Shown here piece by piece: positions 19,946 through 31,209 of a DNA stretch of 64,000 nucleotides. The stretch's first letter is position 1. Each line of letters starts with the position of its first letter. The notes under the pieces were generated by a model. The model did no database searches and was not told the DNA's origin. It was given only the letters and a program-made list of their open reading frames with translations. Location of the stretch: assembly GCA_021234155.1 (NCBI GenBank), contig JAJEKV010000033.1, positions 1,901,454 to 1,965,453 on the forward strand. The letters run 5' to 3'. The position numbers and the translations under genes are program-made. The stretch is from Isoetes taiwanensis. Its lineage: Eukaryota > Streptophyta > Lycopodiopsida > Isoetales > Isoetaceae.

Positions 19946-20379
19946 GAGAAGAATAAAAGCTATATTTTGGATACAATAAAGCATGGTCCCCATTGCTAAT
20001 TAGAAGGAAATGGAAAATAAACCGTGGACTTAACAAAAGTTACACTGAAATTTATTTATATCTCTAATCTGGTAGATTAAGAGCAGTGTAGCAGACTATA
20101 GTTAGAGACTTACCTGTGAAAGGATCAATAAGGGAAAAATCGTTAAACTGACTGATTCCACTTCTTTACTTTCCAATTCCAACTAGCTGTCATACCAAAT
20201 GTGCTACTGCATGATTACCCCACTTTAAAGAACATTCATTATCTACAAAGACCTCTAAAAGTACAAATTCAGCAGGAGAAACAAGAAAAAAATAGTCAGC
20301 AGGCATTGTATTGTTTTGCATACATCCATGTTATGTAATTCACTTTTTTCACTGTCCAACAAACTACGTTAGATTCTTC

Positions 20380-21806
20380 TACCCAGTTGATGCACCACAT
20401 AATCCGGCAACTCATATATGCTGATGATGTTGACCTGCTCGCATATACCCCAGAGGACATGCAATGCCACCTGGATGCTTTGGACACTTTCTGCCAATTC
20501 ACTGGCATGAGAGTTAACTTGGCCAAGACGAGGGTGCTGCTGGTCCCATCATCCCGGCACCCACGCCTTCCCTTATTCACTTACCAGGGGCAGGTAGTGG
20601 AGGTGGCCCAGTCTTATAAGTATTTGGGCATTGAGTTTTCTACTACCACACACTAGGATGCATCCATCGTTTCTGGTCACCGCAGTGGAGAGCCACAGAT
20701 GCAATGCAAAACAACAAATCCACAAAGGCGAGTTGTATGCATGGGGTCACCAGCACACTTGTTCGGGGCCTTGGTTGAATCGGGTCCTCCTCTATGGGGG
20801 CGAAGTGTGGGGGGGCGGTGATATCCCTCACCACTTGGAACGATCTAGAGCAGGTGTAAGGCCTTCTTGGCGCTGGGCACCGGGAGTGAAATCCACGGTC
20901 CCATATCGAGATCTTGCTCCGGAGACAGGCTTCCTTCCATTCTGAGGGCTGCGCTGAACGTCCACATTATTTACTTCCGGAAGGTGGTGGTTATGAATGA
21001 AGCCCGGCTACCCAACCTTGCTTTGGCGAAGGGCGATGGGCCCTTGGCGACTCAAAGCTTGCTGGAAAGACAAGCAAGCCCGGTGGTTCTCGCGATGGAA
21101 TGTGCGCAGGCACACGATGTGGACCCGGTGCATACACCGAAGGAACGCCACGCCTTGAAGCGAGATTTGGATGCTTGCTTCATGGCCAAGCTTTGGGATC
21201 TTGAGGCCCTGTCACATGTCAAGGTGGCAAATTATCGACGCGAGGTTAATCCCATGCTCACGAGGGGCCACACTACTACCTGCGCACCCATCTACCCATG
21301 AAAAGCGCAGGGTGATTGCTTCCATTCGCGACAGTGCACACCACCTCCGCATTGAAACGGGGAGATGGATTCGAGCCGCGGTGAGGACAGAGTCCGCCGT
21401 CTTTGTCAACGAGCGCCATTGAGGATGAAAGTCACGCCCTCCGGGCTGTCCGGGCGTGAGCATATCCGGGGCTCGGTATGCTCGGGTTAGTTGTGCCCCA
21501 TCGAGGCCTGCATGAGCTCTTCCGAGCCGCGGCCTCTGTAGGCTTGTTGGGATCGTACCTCCGGGAGGTAATGGATCTGTGGGACTCGGTTATGCCCCCT
21601 CGTCCGACATTAACCTCACCGTATACTTGTGATTATGTATATAACTGTGCAGTATGTCAGCATCCTTATTGCTACTAAGGTTTTTCCCCCGAAAACCCTT
21701 CGGGGCGGGGGTTTTTTAATCCTGGTAGTAATACGCCTGCTGCTCTCTCTTTGTACTTGGGTCCCATAGGCCAGTTGGTCTCCGTGGATGATAAAATCAT
21801 ATTCTA
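20380..21806 (+). mobile_element. LINE copy with partial reverse transcriptase
   Basis: The frame 20387-20656 carries the reverse transcriptase core RQLIYADDVDLLAYTPEDM with the YADD catalytic pair, then FTGMRVNLAKTRVLL and YKYLGIEFS. After frameshifts the C-terminal region follows: KRRVIASIRDSAHHLRIETG near 21300-21360. Three or more frame changes and loss of the 5' half (endonuclease and first RT motifs) make it inactive. The 3' untranslated end has a G/C stem-loop at about 21678-21718 and the family tail GTCCCATAGGCCAGTTGGTC (21763 on). It ends against the Helitron terminus at 21807. Confidence 0.85.
21678..21718 (+). repeat. Inverted repeat in the LINE 3' end
   Basis: GGTTTTTCCCCCG, AAAACCCTTCGGGG, CGGGGGTTTTTT can fold into a C5/G5 stem. 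The minus-strand LINE at 51440-51480 keeps a similar arrangement (ACCTCCAAAGCC and GGCGGGGGTTTT). A conserved 3' stem-loop is how many LINE reverse transcriptases select their own RNA. Confidence 0.6.
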
Positions 21807-21920
21807 CTAGTAACGGTGCCCAGCATTGCTGGGCATTCGTTGGAAGTTTGTAAATGTTTTTATTGCAATAAGAAATGTGTGTAGTAAGCTTTTATTATTG
21901 GAATAAAAAAATATTCAAAC

Positions 21921-21945
21921 ATAGTTATAGTGCCCAGTGTTGTTG
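21921..21945 (-). repeat. Second Helitron-type hairpin
   Basis: Minus strand ACCCAACAACACTGGGC then ACTATAACTATG, about 100 bp inside the terminal hairpin and diverged from it. Probably an older terminus or a duplicated end. Confidence 0.5.
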
Positions 21946-21977
21946 GGTATTAGTACAGTGTAAGAAATCTATAGAAA

Positions 21978-24807
21978 CTAAGGGGCTATTTCATCCTGTA
22001 GTATTTCTTTGTAGACTACATTTGGAGTGAACCTCCTTTTGTTTTTTAGCAGCGCTCCTTGTCTTGAGGTTTCTTGAATGTATACCTTCACTCCGTGTTG
22101 TGTGGTGCACCTTGAGAATGCGACATAGAGCTGGCCATGTGCGAATACTGGAGTTGGTAGGTAGATGCCAACGGAGGTCATTGACTGTCCTTGCGACTTG
22201 TTTATGGTCATCGAGAATGCAAGTCGCACGGGGAACTGCCTTCGCTTGAAGGGGAGGAGGTCGTTATCTGATGGCTCCAGTGTTATCCTTGGTATGAGGA
22301 CCCGTGTTCCTTTATAGGTGCCAGTGATTATTTCTGCATCTATGATTCTTGGGTGCGCTTTGATTACATGGAGGCGGGTGCCATTGCAGAGACCCGCCTT
22401 TGGGTTCATGTTTCTGAGTAGGATGATGATGGCACCATCCTTGATGTGTAACTTATGCGGTGGCATGCCAGAAGGAGTCAGGTGGTTGATGAACTCAATT
22501 GGGAAATCCCTTGTAGCATCTTCGCCTTCTGCAATGATGGCATCTATACTCGTGTACGTATGGAGTTGTCCATTCAACCTTAGAAGGACCTTATTGTTGA
22601 TTTTCAGTGTATCTTCATTCTTTGGAGTCAAGATGGCCTTGTCATACAATAGGTGCACATTTGCCTCTGTTATTTCCTTGCCGAAGATGTTGTCAATCAA
22701 GTTGTCTTCTACCACGCATTCTTCAGGTATCTCAACCAAGTCACGATCGAGTCCTGACTCATTGTTCATCCGTTCCCCATTACCGAGTCGTAGCAGCCAA
22801 TTTGAGAAGATTTGCTCGTCTTTTCCGACCCGTCAGTTTGTGGGTTTTGAAATTAATCCACAACGGGTTCCTCTTTACACACTTCGAGATGATTTCTGTC
22901 TTTGTTGCACGCTTTATCACAGGCAACTGCGGTCGAAAATCGCCGCCGGTGAGCATTATCATTCCCCCAAACGGCCTGTCATCTTGGCGTATCTCGCGTA
23001 AAACCCTGTCGACGGCAGTGAGTGCTTGTGTATGTGTCATCCCCATTTCGTCCCATACCATGATGCTTGCCTTTCTAAGTACCTCTGCTTGTTGGCTTGT
23101 TGCACGTAGTGCAGAGGTTGCCTCTTGTGTGAGGTTGAGTGGTAACTTGAACGTCGAATGAACTGTTTGTGCTCCCTTCAAGAGGAGGCTGGCAATGCCT
23201 GTCCAAGCTACTGATATAACACCTACGCCTTGTCCTCTTAGTATGCTGATCAGGCTGTTGAAGAGGAATGTCTTGCCTGTGCCTCCTGGGCCATCCACAT
23301 TGATACATGGGGCTTGATGTTGGCTGATTGCATCGAGGATAATGTCGGCTATGTGCTTCTGCTCCCTGTTGAGCTTTCCGTAGTTTTCCTGCCCTTCTTT
23401 CAACTCCTTTTCTGCATCGAAGGTGGGTTCATTTGGAAGATTGCCTAGAATGTCTATCCGTGGTTCTGGCAGTCCAAGCTGTTGGCATGTGCAGCCGCTC
23501 ATTTGGAAGATGTCGTCGATGTCCTTCAGTGCATGGTTATAAGCCTGCTCTGGTGACATCTTCCGTTGGTAGTCTTCTGTCAGGCTGTCCTTGAATAGGT
23601 CCCATAGCCGCATTGGATCTTGGGGGTCATTGTATAGGCAAATGAATGCGAATGTCTGGCGTAGCTGGATTGGCATCTGGAAGACGCTTGCGTCTTCGAG
23701 CGTCTTCTCCCATTCAGTATCGTCTTCCAATAAGCCGAGCTCTTTGGCAGCTTCCTTGAATGTTGAACATAGTTTTCCATTAACAGTGCGCATGTCTTCG
23801 AAGCTGGTTGCGCCCTTGATATGTAGCAATAGGAGACGGAGGTAATAGCGATCACCGTCCTTAGGGCTCACGTTGTACATCCGTGTGATGAGCTTGAACT
23901 TCCCCTCCCTCTTTTTCCAGGACGTCTGGCGTGTGAATGTATAGTGCTGGGGGATTTCTGGGTAAGTGTATTCACGTGCAGCTGGGTCGTCCTTGTTGAG
24001 TTGAAACCATGCAGTCAACATTGTTTGCTTTTGCATCTGCCGCTCGATGGCTTGTCTTTCGTGGCCTTCCTGATAATAGACAGCTTGGTTGTTTGGTAGG
24101 TGAACAGGTAACCTGTGTACTGTATGGGAGTTGCCATGCATCTTGAATCCGTATAGCCTCCACATGGCTTCAATTGCAGAGACGTATCTCGTGTCAAGGT
24201 ACTGCTCTACCTCGTCCCAATTGAATGTGGATGTGGATTCCCCTGTTGGTTCTTCAGTGATCTTGATGGATGCCCGATCGTGCCCTTTGTGGATGTACTT
24301 ATAGATATACTTCACGCTACCGACGCTGAAACACTGCTCAACATTGATATGTGCTTCGTACTTTTCAAGCAGCCACTGATTGTGGGGAACTATCCATCTG
24401 TTGTCAATAGGCGTGTTGCCCCTCATGAAGTGGCCTGTATCCCGTCTTCTGTACTCTGGATAGCCATTTGCGTTGACTTTGGTATTGTCATTAAATGGCT
24501 TTGGAAATCCTTTTGTGCATTCCTTCTTTGGGCTGCCTTCCTTGGCTTGCATGCAAGGAGCATTTGGGTTGAGGGCCCCGCATGGGCCGTGGACCATATG
24601 CTTGATGACGATCTTTTGCAGGTTCGGGTTTTCTGGGCCTGGTATCTCAGCGCTCGTGATGCTATCGATGTCCTCGCTATCTCGGATCTTGTCTTCTTGT
24701 TCGAGAATCATGAGGAGATAGTAATGGTGCCCAGCGTTGCTGGGCAAATGTTGGGAACCTGTCAATGATACGTGGTCTTTATTGACATGAGGTATTTTCT
24801 CATGCAT
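21978..24807 (-). pseudogene. Helitron Rep/PIF1-type helicase, broken
   Basis: Helitrons move by rolling-circle transposition using a Rep (HUH) nuclease fused to a PIF1-family 5'-3' DNA helicase. The reading frame at 22780-24807 begins within the Rep region: KHMVHGPCGALNPNAPCMQ, YRRRDTGHFMRGN, DNRWIVPHNQ, and the tyrosine motif SVKYIYKYIHKGHD. Then the helicase follows with Walker A INVDGPGGTGKTFLFN, Walker B IMVWDEMGM and MLTGGDFRPQLPVI. After a frameshift near 22775 the second part (21978-22769) has AFSMTINKSQGQSM and HGQLYVAFSR, PIF1 motifs V and VI. The HxH pair of the HUH motif is absent: upstream of LLMILEQEDKIRD the frame runs straight into a Helitron-type hairpin. It cannot encode an active Rep. 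Confidence 0.88.
24725..24748 (-). repeat. Third Helitron-type hairpin at the Rep truncation point
   Basis: Minus strand GCCCAGCAACGCTGGGC then ACCATTACTA, nearly identical to the terminal hairpin at 21807, directly joined to the truncated Rep frame. Confidence 0.7.
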
Positions 24808-24849
24808 GCAAATTAGTTAACGATTTGCTATGACCAAATGCATGCTAAA

Positions 24850-25115
24850 GTAAAAGGACTATATAGCAACGGTGCCTAGCAAAAAACCTAAATGGTGCTA
24901 AGCAAAAACCTAAATGGTGAACATGTCAGTTGTGCCCTAGTAAGGCTCACCGCTTGATCTTTCTAGATCTTTCCACCGCCTTTAAGTTTCTGTCAATCTA
25001 ATTGGCCCCTAAATAGCGTTGGGCTAAAGTTGGAAAAAACCTAAATAGTGCCTAGCAAGAACCTAAATAGCGAGATAAATTGGCAGAGTTAGCGTTGGGC
25101 TAAAGTTGGAAATTT
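24850..25115. repeat. Short dispersed repeats beside the Helitron
   Basis: GCCTAGCAA followed by AAACCTAAAT(G/A)GTG occurs in three or four variants at 24869-24920 and 25045-25075, and AGCGTTGGGCTAAAGTTGGA occurs at about 25015 and 25091. They are non-coding. Confidence 0.6.
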
Positions 25116-26490
25116 GTAATTGGAATTGTGTGCATTGTACTTTAAATTGTTGGGAACTACGTGTATGTTCCCAAATATCTAAATGTCTAAGTTTATATTT
25201 TAGCATATGTTAGAACTATAGAATGCTATTGTGTTTTTACACGTCTTGTTTCCTCTTTGCATTGAAGAAGTTTAATGGCCAGATAAGATATTGAGAAAGA
25301 AGTTATTGATGCATTGTAGAGGCCATTTGATAACTTCTTAAATTGAATTGTGGCTTTTTCCGCTCTTATGGCAGAGTTGTTCAACCCTTTTAAGTTTAAA
25401 AGTTGAATCAGCTATGCTTTCCTAAACAATCTCACATGGTCTATAAGAAATAAATAGGAAGGTATTATCTGTTCAATGGGATCCTTTTAGCAAGTTGGAA
25501 CACTCTTACTGGTGAGAAAGTAATGCCAATCTCAAATCTTCTGAACATGTAAACAGTTTAATGCCATGTGCCTTTCAACATAACCATCAGTGTAGCAGTG
25601 TAGACAGATAGTCTTGGCCATTCGAAACAAATTGCAAATGGATATGGGACAAACTTGTCAAGCTTTGCAAGCTTTTTCTTAAAGGTCTGCTACCAATTTT
25701 GGAGATTGGCTTTCAAGTCATTGCATAATTCTGTCTCTTTATGAATGTTGACCTTGGATTTATCCATCTTCTTTTCTCTGAAAAATGACTTTTGCTTTTG
25801 TTAAACTGCATTACAAAACTCTGGCCTGGCATAGCTGACTTCATCCCAAAAACCCATAAATCCCGAAAGGCTGGATCTTGTTATACAATCAGAGCTTTGT
25901 GAACCGTACTCTTCACATGATCAAAAGAAGATGCGCATATTGCAGGGATGAAGACATCTGTCTATCTTAGAAAATGAAATTTCTGAAATTGAATGTACAA
26001 CTTACAAATGCATCTGCAGGATCCAGCAAATAGCAAAAATTTGGGTAAAGGCTTCATAGGCCGACAACTGCTGTGAAATGAAGAGGCAAGGCTCCATAGG
26101 CTGAGTAGCTGCAACCAACCCATCAAAACGATGGCCAGTCTTGAATCTAAATCTGAAACTGTGGATCATTCTAAATACTTTGAAATGCTACTTGCAAAAG
26201 ATGTTTCCCAAGCATTTTATGACTGAATTCAATTACAGATAGAAAAATTCACAGGCTGCACTGACTATAATGTTTTCCCTCGCTTATGTGTGATTAATCT
26301 TATGTGTGATAATTGGCTGGGAGCCGCAATCTGGCACCTGTGAAGCAGAAAGAAAAGAATGAACTTCACAGCAAAATAAAAGAATGAATTCAGTAAAAAG
26401 CAAGATGGTCCCTATGCCATTTGCAAATGCATATCAAGGAAATAAAAACCAGGACATAAATATATATCAAGCAGATTTCATTGGGTTATC
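25116..26490. other. No gene seen
   Basis: AT-rich sequence without long ORFs, recognised domains or strong repeats. Confidence 0.5.
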
Positions 26491-26494
26491 AAGC

Positions 26495-26768
26495 TTAGTT
26501 GTTGGAAGCTTTAGAAACAACAAAATCCAAGCCATGTTCAACGTCAAGGTCAAATCCAAGTAACCTAAGTTAGAAAATGTTCAGAAAGCGCAAACCTATT
26601 ACTTTTTTGTTTCTGGAAGCAGGAAACAAACCTACAGGGCTCATTCATCAGACTCCCAAGGAGTTCTGCATTGCATTATAGCCTCCATCTTTGATAAGAA
26701 TGAACTTGATGCCATTGTTGGAAGCTTCAGAAACAACATAATCTAAGCCTTGTACAACGTCAAATCCA
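26495..26768 (-). pseudogene. Endo-beta-mannanase-like exon fragments, duplicated
   Basis: The minus-strand piece 26648-26768 translates as GFDVVQGLDYVVSEASNNGI then KFILIKDGGYNAMQNSLG and a stop. It resembles the FQGLDFV(I/V)SEA..(Y/F)GIK segment of plant mannan endo-1,4-beta-mannosidases, glycoside hydrolase family 5 enzymes that cut cell-wall mannan. A second, more decayed copy at 26495-26562 (VEHGLDFVVSKASNN, then stop) lies about 225 bp away in the same orientation. No catalytic glutamate region is present. The assignment rests on about 20 residues. Confidence 0.4.
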
Positions 26769-26929
26769 AGTTATCTAAGTTAGTCAATGTTCAGAAACTG
26801 CAAAATCATTACTTCTTTCACTCTAGAACCAACAAACAGACCTGTAGGGCTCGTAAATCATAGACTCCTCGTTCATCATAGACTCCCAAGGAGCTCTGCA
26901 TAGCATTGTAGCTTCTCATTTGCCATAGC

Positions 26930-27555
26930 CCTAAATAGATAATACATAATTACTGGATATTTTGCTCCACATAATACAGTGTTTTGCCATCTAGTGTTTT
27001 GCCATCTGTATCAAATCGGCTCCTCATTTGCCATAGCCCCAAATAGAGCTCCCCGACCAACAGGAATGCATGAAGATCTGGATATTTCGCTCCAGATAAT
27101 ACAGTGTTTTGGCATCTGTGGCAAATCGGCTATTCGTTTGACATAGCCCTAAGAATCTACAACGCCGCCTTCAACAATGCTGGATTCTCAGGTAAGGATC
27201 GAAAATCTTTTAAAAAGAAACTCAAGCTTTATGTCGCCCTCTTTCCACAAATTTTTCTGATCTAGACCCCTTCGTGCCCCTTTGCTTCAACTGCTTTGAA
27301 TGAAAAGCATTGCAACAAATACTTCTACACCGTGCCCCTCTGTTTCAACTGCTTTGAACACTACTACACTGTTTTGGCCGCATCCATCTCAGTGAGTCGA
27401 GGCACCTCAAAGTCCGCTGCTCTGCCTAAAGAGACCCTAGAAGGTAAGTTGGAAGAAATATCCGTAATGGGCAAAAAGAGAGTCAAGCCAAAAATAAACT
27501 AAATTTCCCTAATGGGCAAAAGAGAGTCGAGCCAAAAATAAACTAAATCTGGACC
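26930..27555. repeat. Degenerate direct repeats left of element A
   Basis: TGGATATTTTGCTCCACATAATACAGTG recurs in near form at 26957 and 27080. (A/G)CCAAAAATAAACTAAAT with GGGCAAAAAGAGAGTC recurs at about 27468 and 27514. There is no gene. The right boundary is the CGAT duplication of element A at 27559-27562. Confidence 0.5.
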
Positions 27556-27903
27556 CTTCGATGGGTGTTTTTTTAATTGAGGTGTACAAAAACGCGAAAT
27601 TTCAGCACGTCATCAGCACCTATATTTTGGTGCTGGTTCGCTTACGAGACGGGCGTGTTGAAGTTTTGAAGTGTGCCAGGACGGGCGTATTGAAGTTTTG
27701 CTGCGGCCAGTCTGAAGTGTCAGGTACGGTCTGGTGCAGGGCTGTAGCAGAGCTTCGATTTCTGCGCGCGAAATGATCGAACATGCAGATAATCATTCGA
27801 ACTGGTCGTAAACTTTTAATTCCCTTACATTTCGAATTCCAAACCGCCTCCTTGCTTGCTCGAAGCTTGATCGATTCCTTGCTTGCTTGCTTGCTCGAAG
27901 CCG

Positions 27904-29931
27904 ATGGATTCCGGAGGTCGTAAGGTGAGCTGCGGCCTGCAAGTTTGGTTTTTTTTTTCTTTCTATTTCGTTATCCTTTTCTAATTCATGTGATCTCTGT
28001 TGTAGGTATTTGCCAGAACAGAATTTGAATTCGAAAAATTCCAGGGTTTACCCTCTTCTGGCAGAAAGCCGAAGCAGATCAAGGCAGAAGAAGTCCCTGA
28101 ATCCGACTTCTTATCCGTATGGAAAGTTCCGCTTCATAACGGAAAGATCAATGTGAAGGAGATTAAACACAGCTTTAAGCAGGAATTATTGGATCTTGTG
28201 GCGAAAGTTTATCAAAAGAAGTTTCCGAATAATGAGGTGCGAACTCAATTTGCTCGGGCATTTGCTTGGCAGCATACAGCAGCTGCATTGGCTCGGAAGA
28301 AGGAGTTTAGAGTCAATTGGGCCTCCTTTGCTGCCGATGCCTACCAGGACTCCTTGAAGAAGAAGGCCAAAAGGACACCTCTGAATACTTTCGACATGAA
28401 CATACAGAGTGTTCTTGCACAGGTTAAGAAATTGGAGGAAATGAAGTTTGAAGCAGAAGGGAAGCTTTGCAATTTGGAACTCTTAGGTTAGAGGGCAGCA
28501 TGGCTACAGCCAAGGCATCTTGCGACAGTTTGGCTGATGCCATAGAAGAAAAAAGGAAGACTAGAATGGACATGACATTAACATTTGCTGATGATCCAGA
28601 AATGCAAAGGACTGCAGCTGTTATGAAGTGTGAGGAAGATGTGCTGGTAGGCTTACTGGACAAGACACTCTCTTCTATGGGAAAGGACAGATTCAAGAAC
28701 ATAAAAGAACAGATCAAGATGACAAAGAATGATGTAAAATCATATGAGCAAGCCATGGAATTGTGGCATGCAAGAGCAGCCCAGATTTCTTCACTGCAGA
28801 ACAAGAAGGTAAACCCCATTAACATCACAATGGATATTTACAATTTTTCTTTTAGCTCTGCCAGCACTTGTGAGATATGTGGTTTTTCCTTCAGTGATGA
28901 ATATGCTATGCATATTGAACTGAAGTGCACACATAAATTCCATGTTTTTTGTTTTTCTGCTGTGCTTGAGTCCATGCATTGTATTGTTTCTGGTTGTGGT
29001 GAATCTGTGCCACATTCACTTCTGGTCGAGCTCAGCCATGTGAGTGAACAGAAGAATATTATTGACTGCTGAAGAAAATGCTGAAGAATCTGCTGAAGAA
29101 GAGCCTGCTGAAGAATCTGAGGAATTCAACATAATGAAAAGGAAGAAGAATGTTGAGCAATCTTCTGCAGAATCTGAATCTGAAGCAGAATTACCTGCAA
29201 GAAAAATGAGAAAGAGGATGACAAGGAGTGCTCTGAAGAAGGCTAAGGACATTGACTGTAAGTGCTTTAAAGGTGTTGTTTCTATGTTTTTTTGCTTTTA
29301 CTGATGTCTTGTCTGCTGTTTTGCATTACAGATTCAGAGAATTATAAGCTGTCAAAAAGTCCCAACATTACAAAATTGCCCAAGTTTAGCACAGGTCAGG
29401 AGAATGCAAAGTTCTTACGTGATGAACTCCTGGGCTTGAATACTGAAGGTATGTTATCTAATTGGAATGATTAAATTGTATTTGAACTCTTCCACATTTT
29501 GCTGATTATTTGTTCTTTTATGGCAGAAGATGGCAGTCCATTGCATAGTACTTCAAAAGGTAAGGATGTCTTATTAGATCTATGGTATTTGCATGCTGAA
29601 TTTATCTGAACATGAATTCCTTTCTTGGCAGGTGCTACCCCCCCTTCCAGGAAAAAACTTGATGTCAACCTAGTAGATAAATCAGCATGTAAGTTTTGCA
29701 ATTTCAATTAAGGAATTCATTTCAATTGCATTAATATTGTCCTTAATTTCAGTGTTGCAGGAAGCACTGGATAGTGTTCAATTGCCTAAGGTTGTGCTTG
29801 ACAGTCCAGCCATTGCTGCTACAGTTCATGCTAGTGAGGTGTCCAATGAGTCAGATGACATAGGTGAAGAAGAAGAAGGAAATGCAGTGGAGAGGTACTT
29901 GGCCAGGAGAGTCAAGAAAGAAAAGAAATGA
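27904..29931 (+). pseudogene. Element A coiled-coil/RING-H2 gene
   Basis: Exon 1 (27904-27924, MDSGGRK) ends at AAG/GTGAGC, and exon 2 starts at 28006 after TTGTAG with VFARTEFEFEKF. A helical, charged region follows (FARAFAWQHTAAALARKKEF, then coiled coil to about 28800), then an exon with a RING-H2-like finger CEICGFSFSD, KCTHKFHVFC, CIVSGC (about 28868-29005), an acidic repeat (AEESAEEEPAEESEE), a basic patch, and four small exons with GT-AG borders ending in ARRVKKEKK at 29931. RING-H2 fingers usually mark E3 ubiquitin ligases; here the spacing is unusual and the role unknown. Single-base frame changes occur near 28470 and 29060. The homologous gene in element B (36485-38357) shows that this is a standard component of the family. 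Confidence 0.65.
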
Positions 29932-29974
29932 TCTGCTGTTTATGAACTTAGAAATTTTGAACTGTTTATGAATG

Positions 29975-30370
29975 TTTATGAACTTAGAACTCTTGAAATG
30001 TTTATGAATGCTGTATTCAATAATATATTAAACTTTTGCAATTTTGAGTAAACTTGCAAACTTGCAATTTGAGTATTGAATTGCAATTTTGAGCAAATTT
30101 TGAGTAAGCTTGCAATTTGAGTAAATTTTGAGTAAACTTGCAATTTTGAGCAAATTTTGAGTAAACTTGCAATTTGAGTAAATTTTGAGTAAACTTGCAA
30201 ACTTGCAATTTGAGTAAACTTTTGCAATTTGAGTAAATTTTGAGCAAACTTGCAATTTGATTATTGAATTGCAATTGCAATTAGAGTATTGAATTGCAAT
30301 TAGAGTATTGAATTGCAATTGCAATTAGAGTATTGAATTGCAATTGCAATTTGAGTTTCTAATTTCAATT
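29975..30370. repeat. AT-rich tandem repeat between the two genes of element A
   Basis: Units of AACTTGCAATTTGAGTAAATTTTGAGT in variable order from about 30030 to 30250, then GAATTGCAATTGCAATTAGAGTATT to about 30355. It is non-coding; long ORFs here translate the repeat. Confidence 0.8.
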
Positions 30371-30589
30371 GTTGTAATTTAGAAGTTTCTTCTTTGAATT
30401 GTTGCAATAAGATAATAAGTTCACAATCATTCATATTTCCTGTTCACTGTCAAGTTTATAATCAAAATTGCATTGCTGTTTTCATGCTTTTAAATTTACA
30501 TGCTTTCAAGTTTCATTCACTTGAAGTTTAAGTTCTATGAGTGATTGAATTGTGAGTCAATGTGAATGAATGAATAGTATTTCTTGCTG

Positions 30590-31053
30590 TTATTTACTGA
30601 TGTTTTGTTTTTTGCTATTTGCAGGTTTTTTTTCTCCAATGTCACCTTGTTTTCTTCCTGTTTTCTGCTTGGTCAATGAGCTGCTTGCCTCCTGCTTTTT
30701 TTCACACCCTGACTTTTTTGGTCCTTGCTTCTTTGGTCTTTTCTTGTTCACTAACTTCACTGACTTCAGTGAACCTTGCTTCTTTGGTGCTGGCTTACTG
30801 CTGCTTGCCTCCTCTTTTCTGCCTCCTGACTTGCTAACTAACTGTTGCTTGCTCTTTGGTTCTGGCTTACTGTTGCTTGCAACATCACATTGAGCAAGGA
30901 CAGTAGATTGTGTTTGTAGACTTTCAAGAATATGTTCATGCACATCAGTTTCCAACTCAAAAATGTTGCCACCTAAGTCTTTCATGTCAAATTTACATGC
31001 CACTACTAAATGGCTGTACACACTACAATCTGGTTCAAACCTAAGAAGTTCAT
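30590..31053 (-). pseudogene. Element A transposase gene, 3' part beyond element B
   Basis: The minus-strand frame picks up exactly where the frame at 38496 breaks off: YELLRFEPDCSVYSHLV, then CKFDMKDLGGNIFELE. The matching part of element B reads SIYSHLVRHVKFDMNDIGGN (35060-35120). It continues into a lysine-rich, low-complexity tail (KKQGSLKSVKLVNKKRPKK and similar) of about 100 residues that could bind DNA or act as a nuclear signal. It ends at the stop near 30590. It has no promoter of its own. Confidence 0.85.
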
Positions 31054-31209
31054 ACCTGGGTATAAAATCACTCGTGGGGTTGAAAAAGTAGTGTCCGGAC
31101 GTCTGCTTGCTTTGCTTTGCTTTTGCTTTATCGAATTGCTTTGCTCGTTCTTCTCAGCACACAGCGAACTGTGAATTCCCCCCAAACTCGATCACTCCTA
31201 CGGATCGAT

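Larger units (their letters stand above)
21807..24850 (-). mobile_element. Helitron, 5'-truncated
   Basis: The element lies on the minus strand. Its 3' end reads GCCCAGCAATGCTGGGC (hairpin) then ACCGTTACTAG and stops at 21807, before a T in the flank: the classical Helitron hairpin-CTRR end inserted between A and T. It carries a Rep/PIF1 gene. The HUH nuclease part is missing (see next entry), and the 5' TC end was not located; 24850 is the approximate limit of recognisable sequence. Similar hairpins at 21921-21945 and 24725-24748 suggest that several Helitron ends are nested here. Confidence 0.8.

Noticed and set aside
22318-23161. Plus-strand ORFs of 227 and 184 codons
   Set aside because: Mirror frames of the Helitron helicase on the minus strand.
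30570-30893. Hydrophobic plus-strand ORFs that look like membrane proteins
   Set aside because: They are the complement of the lysine-rich tail of the element A transposase (AAG/AAA read as CTT/TTT).
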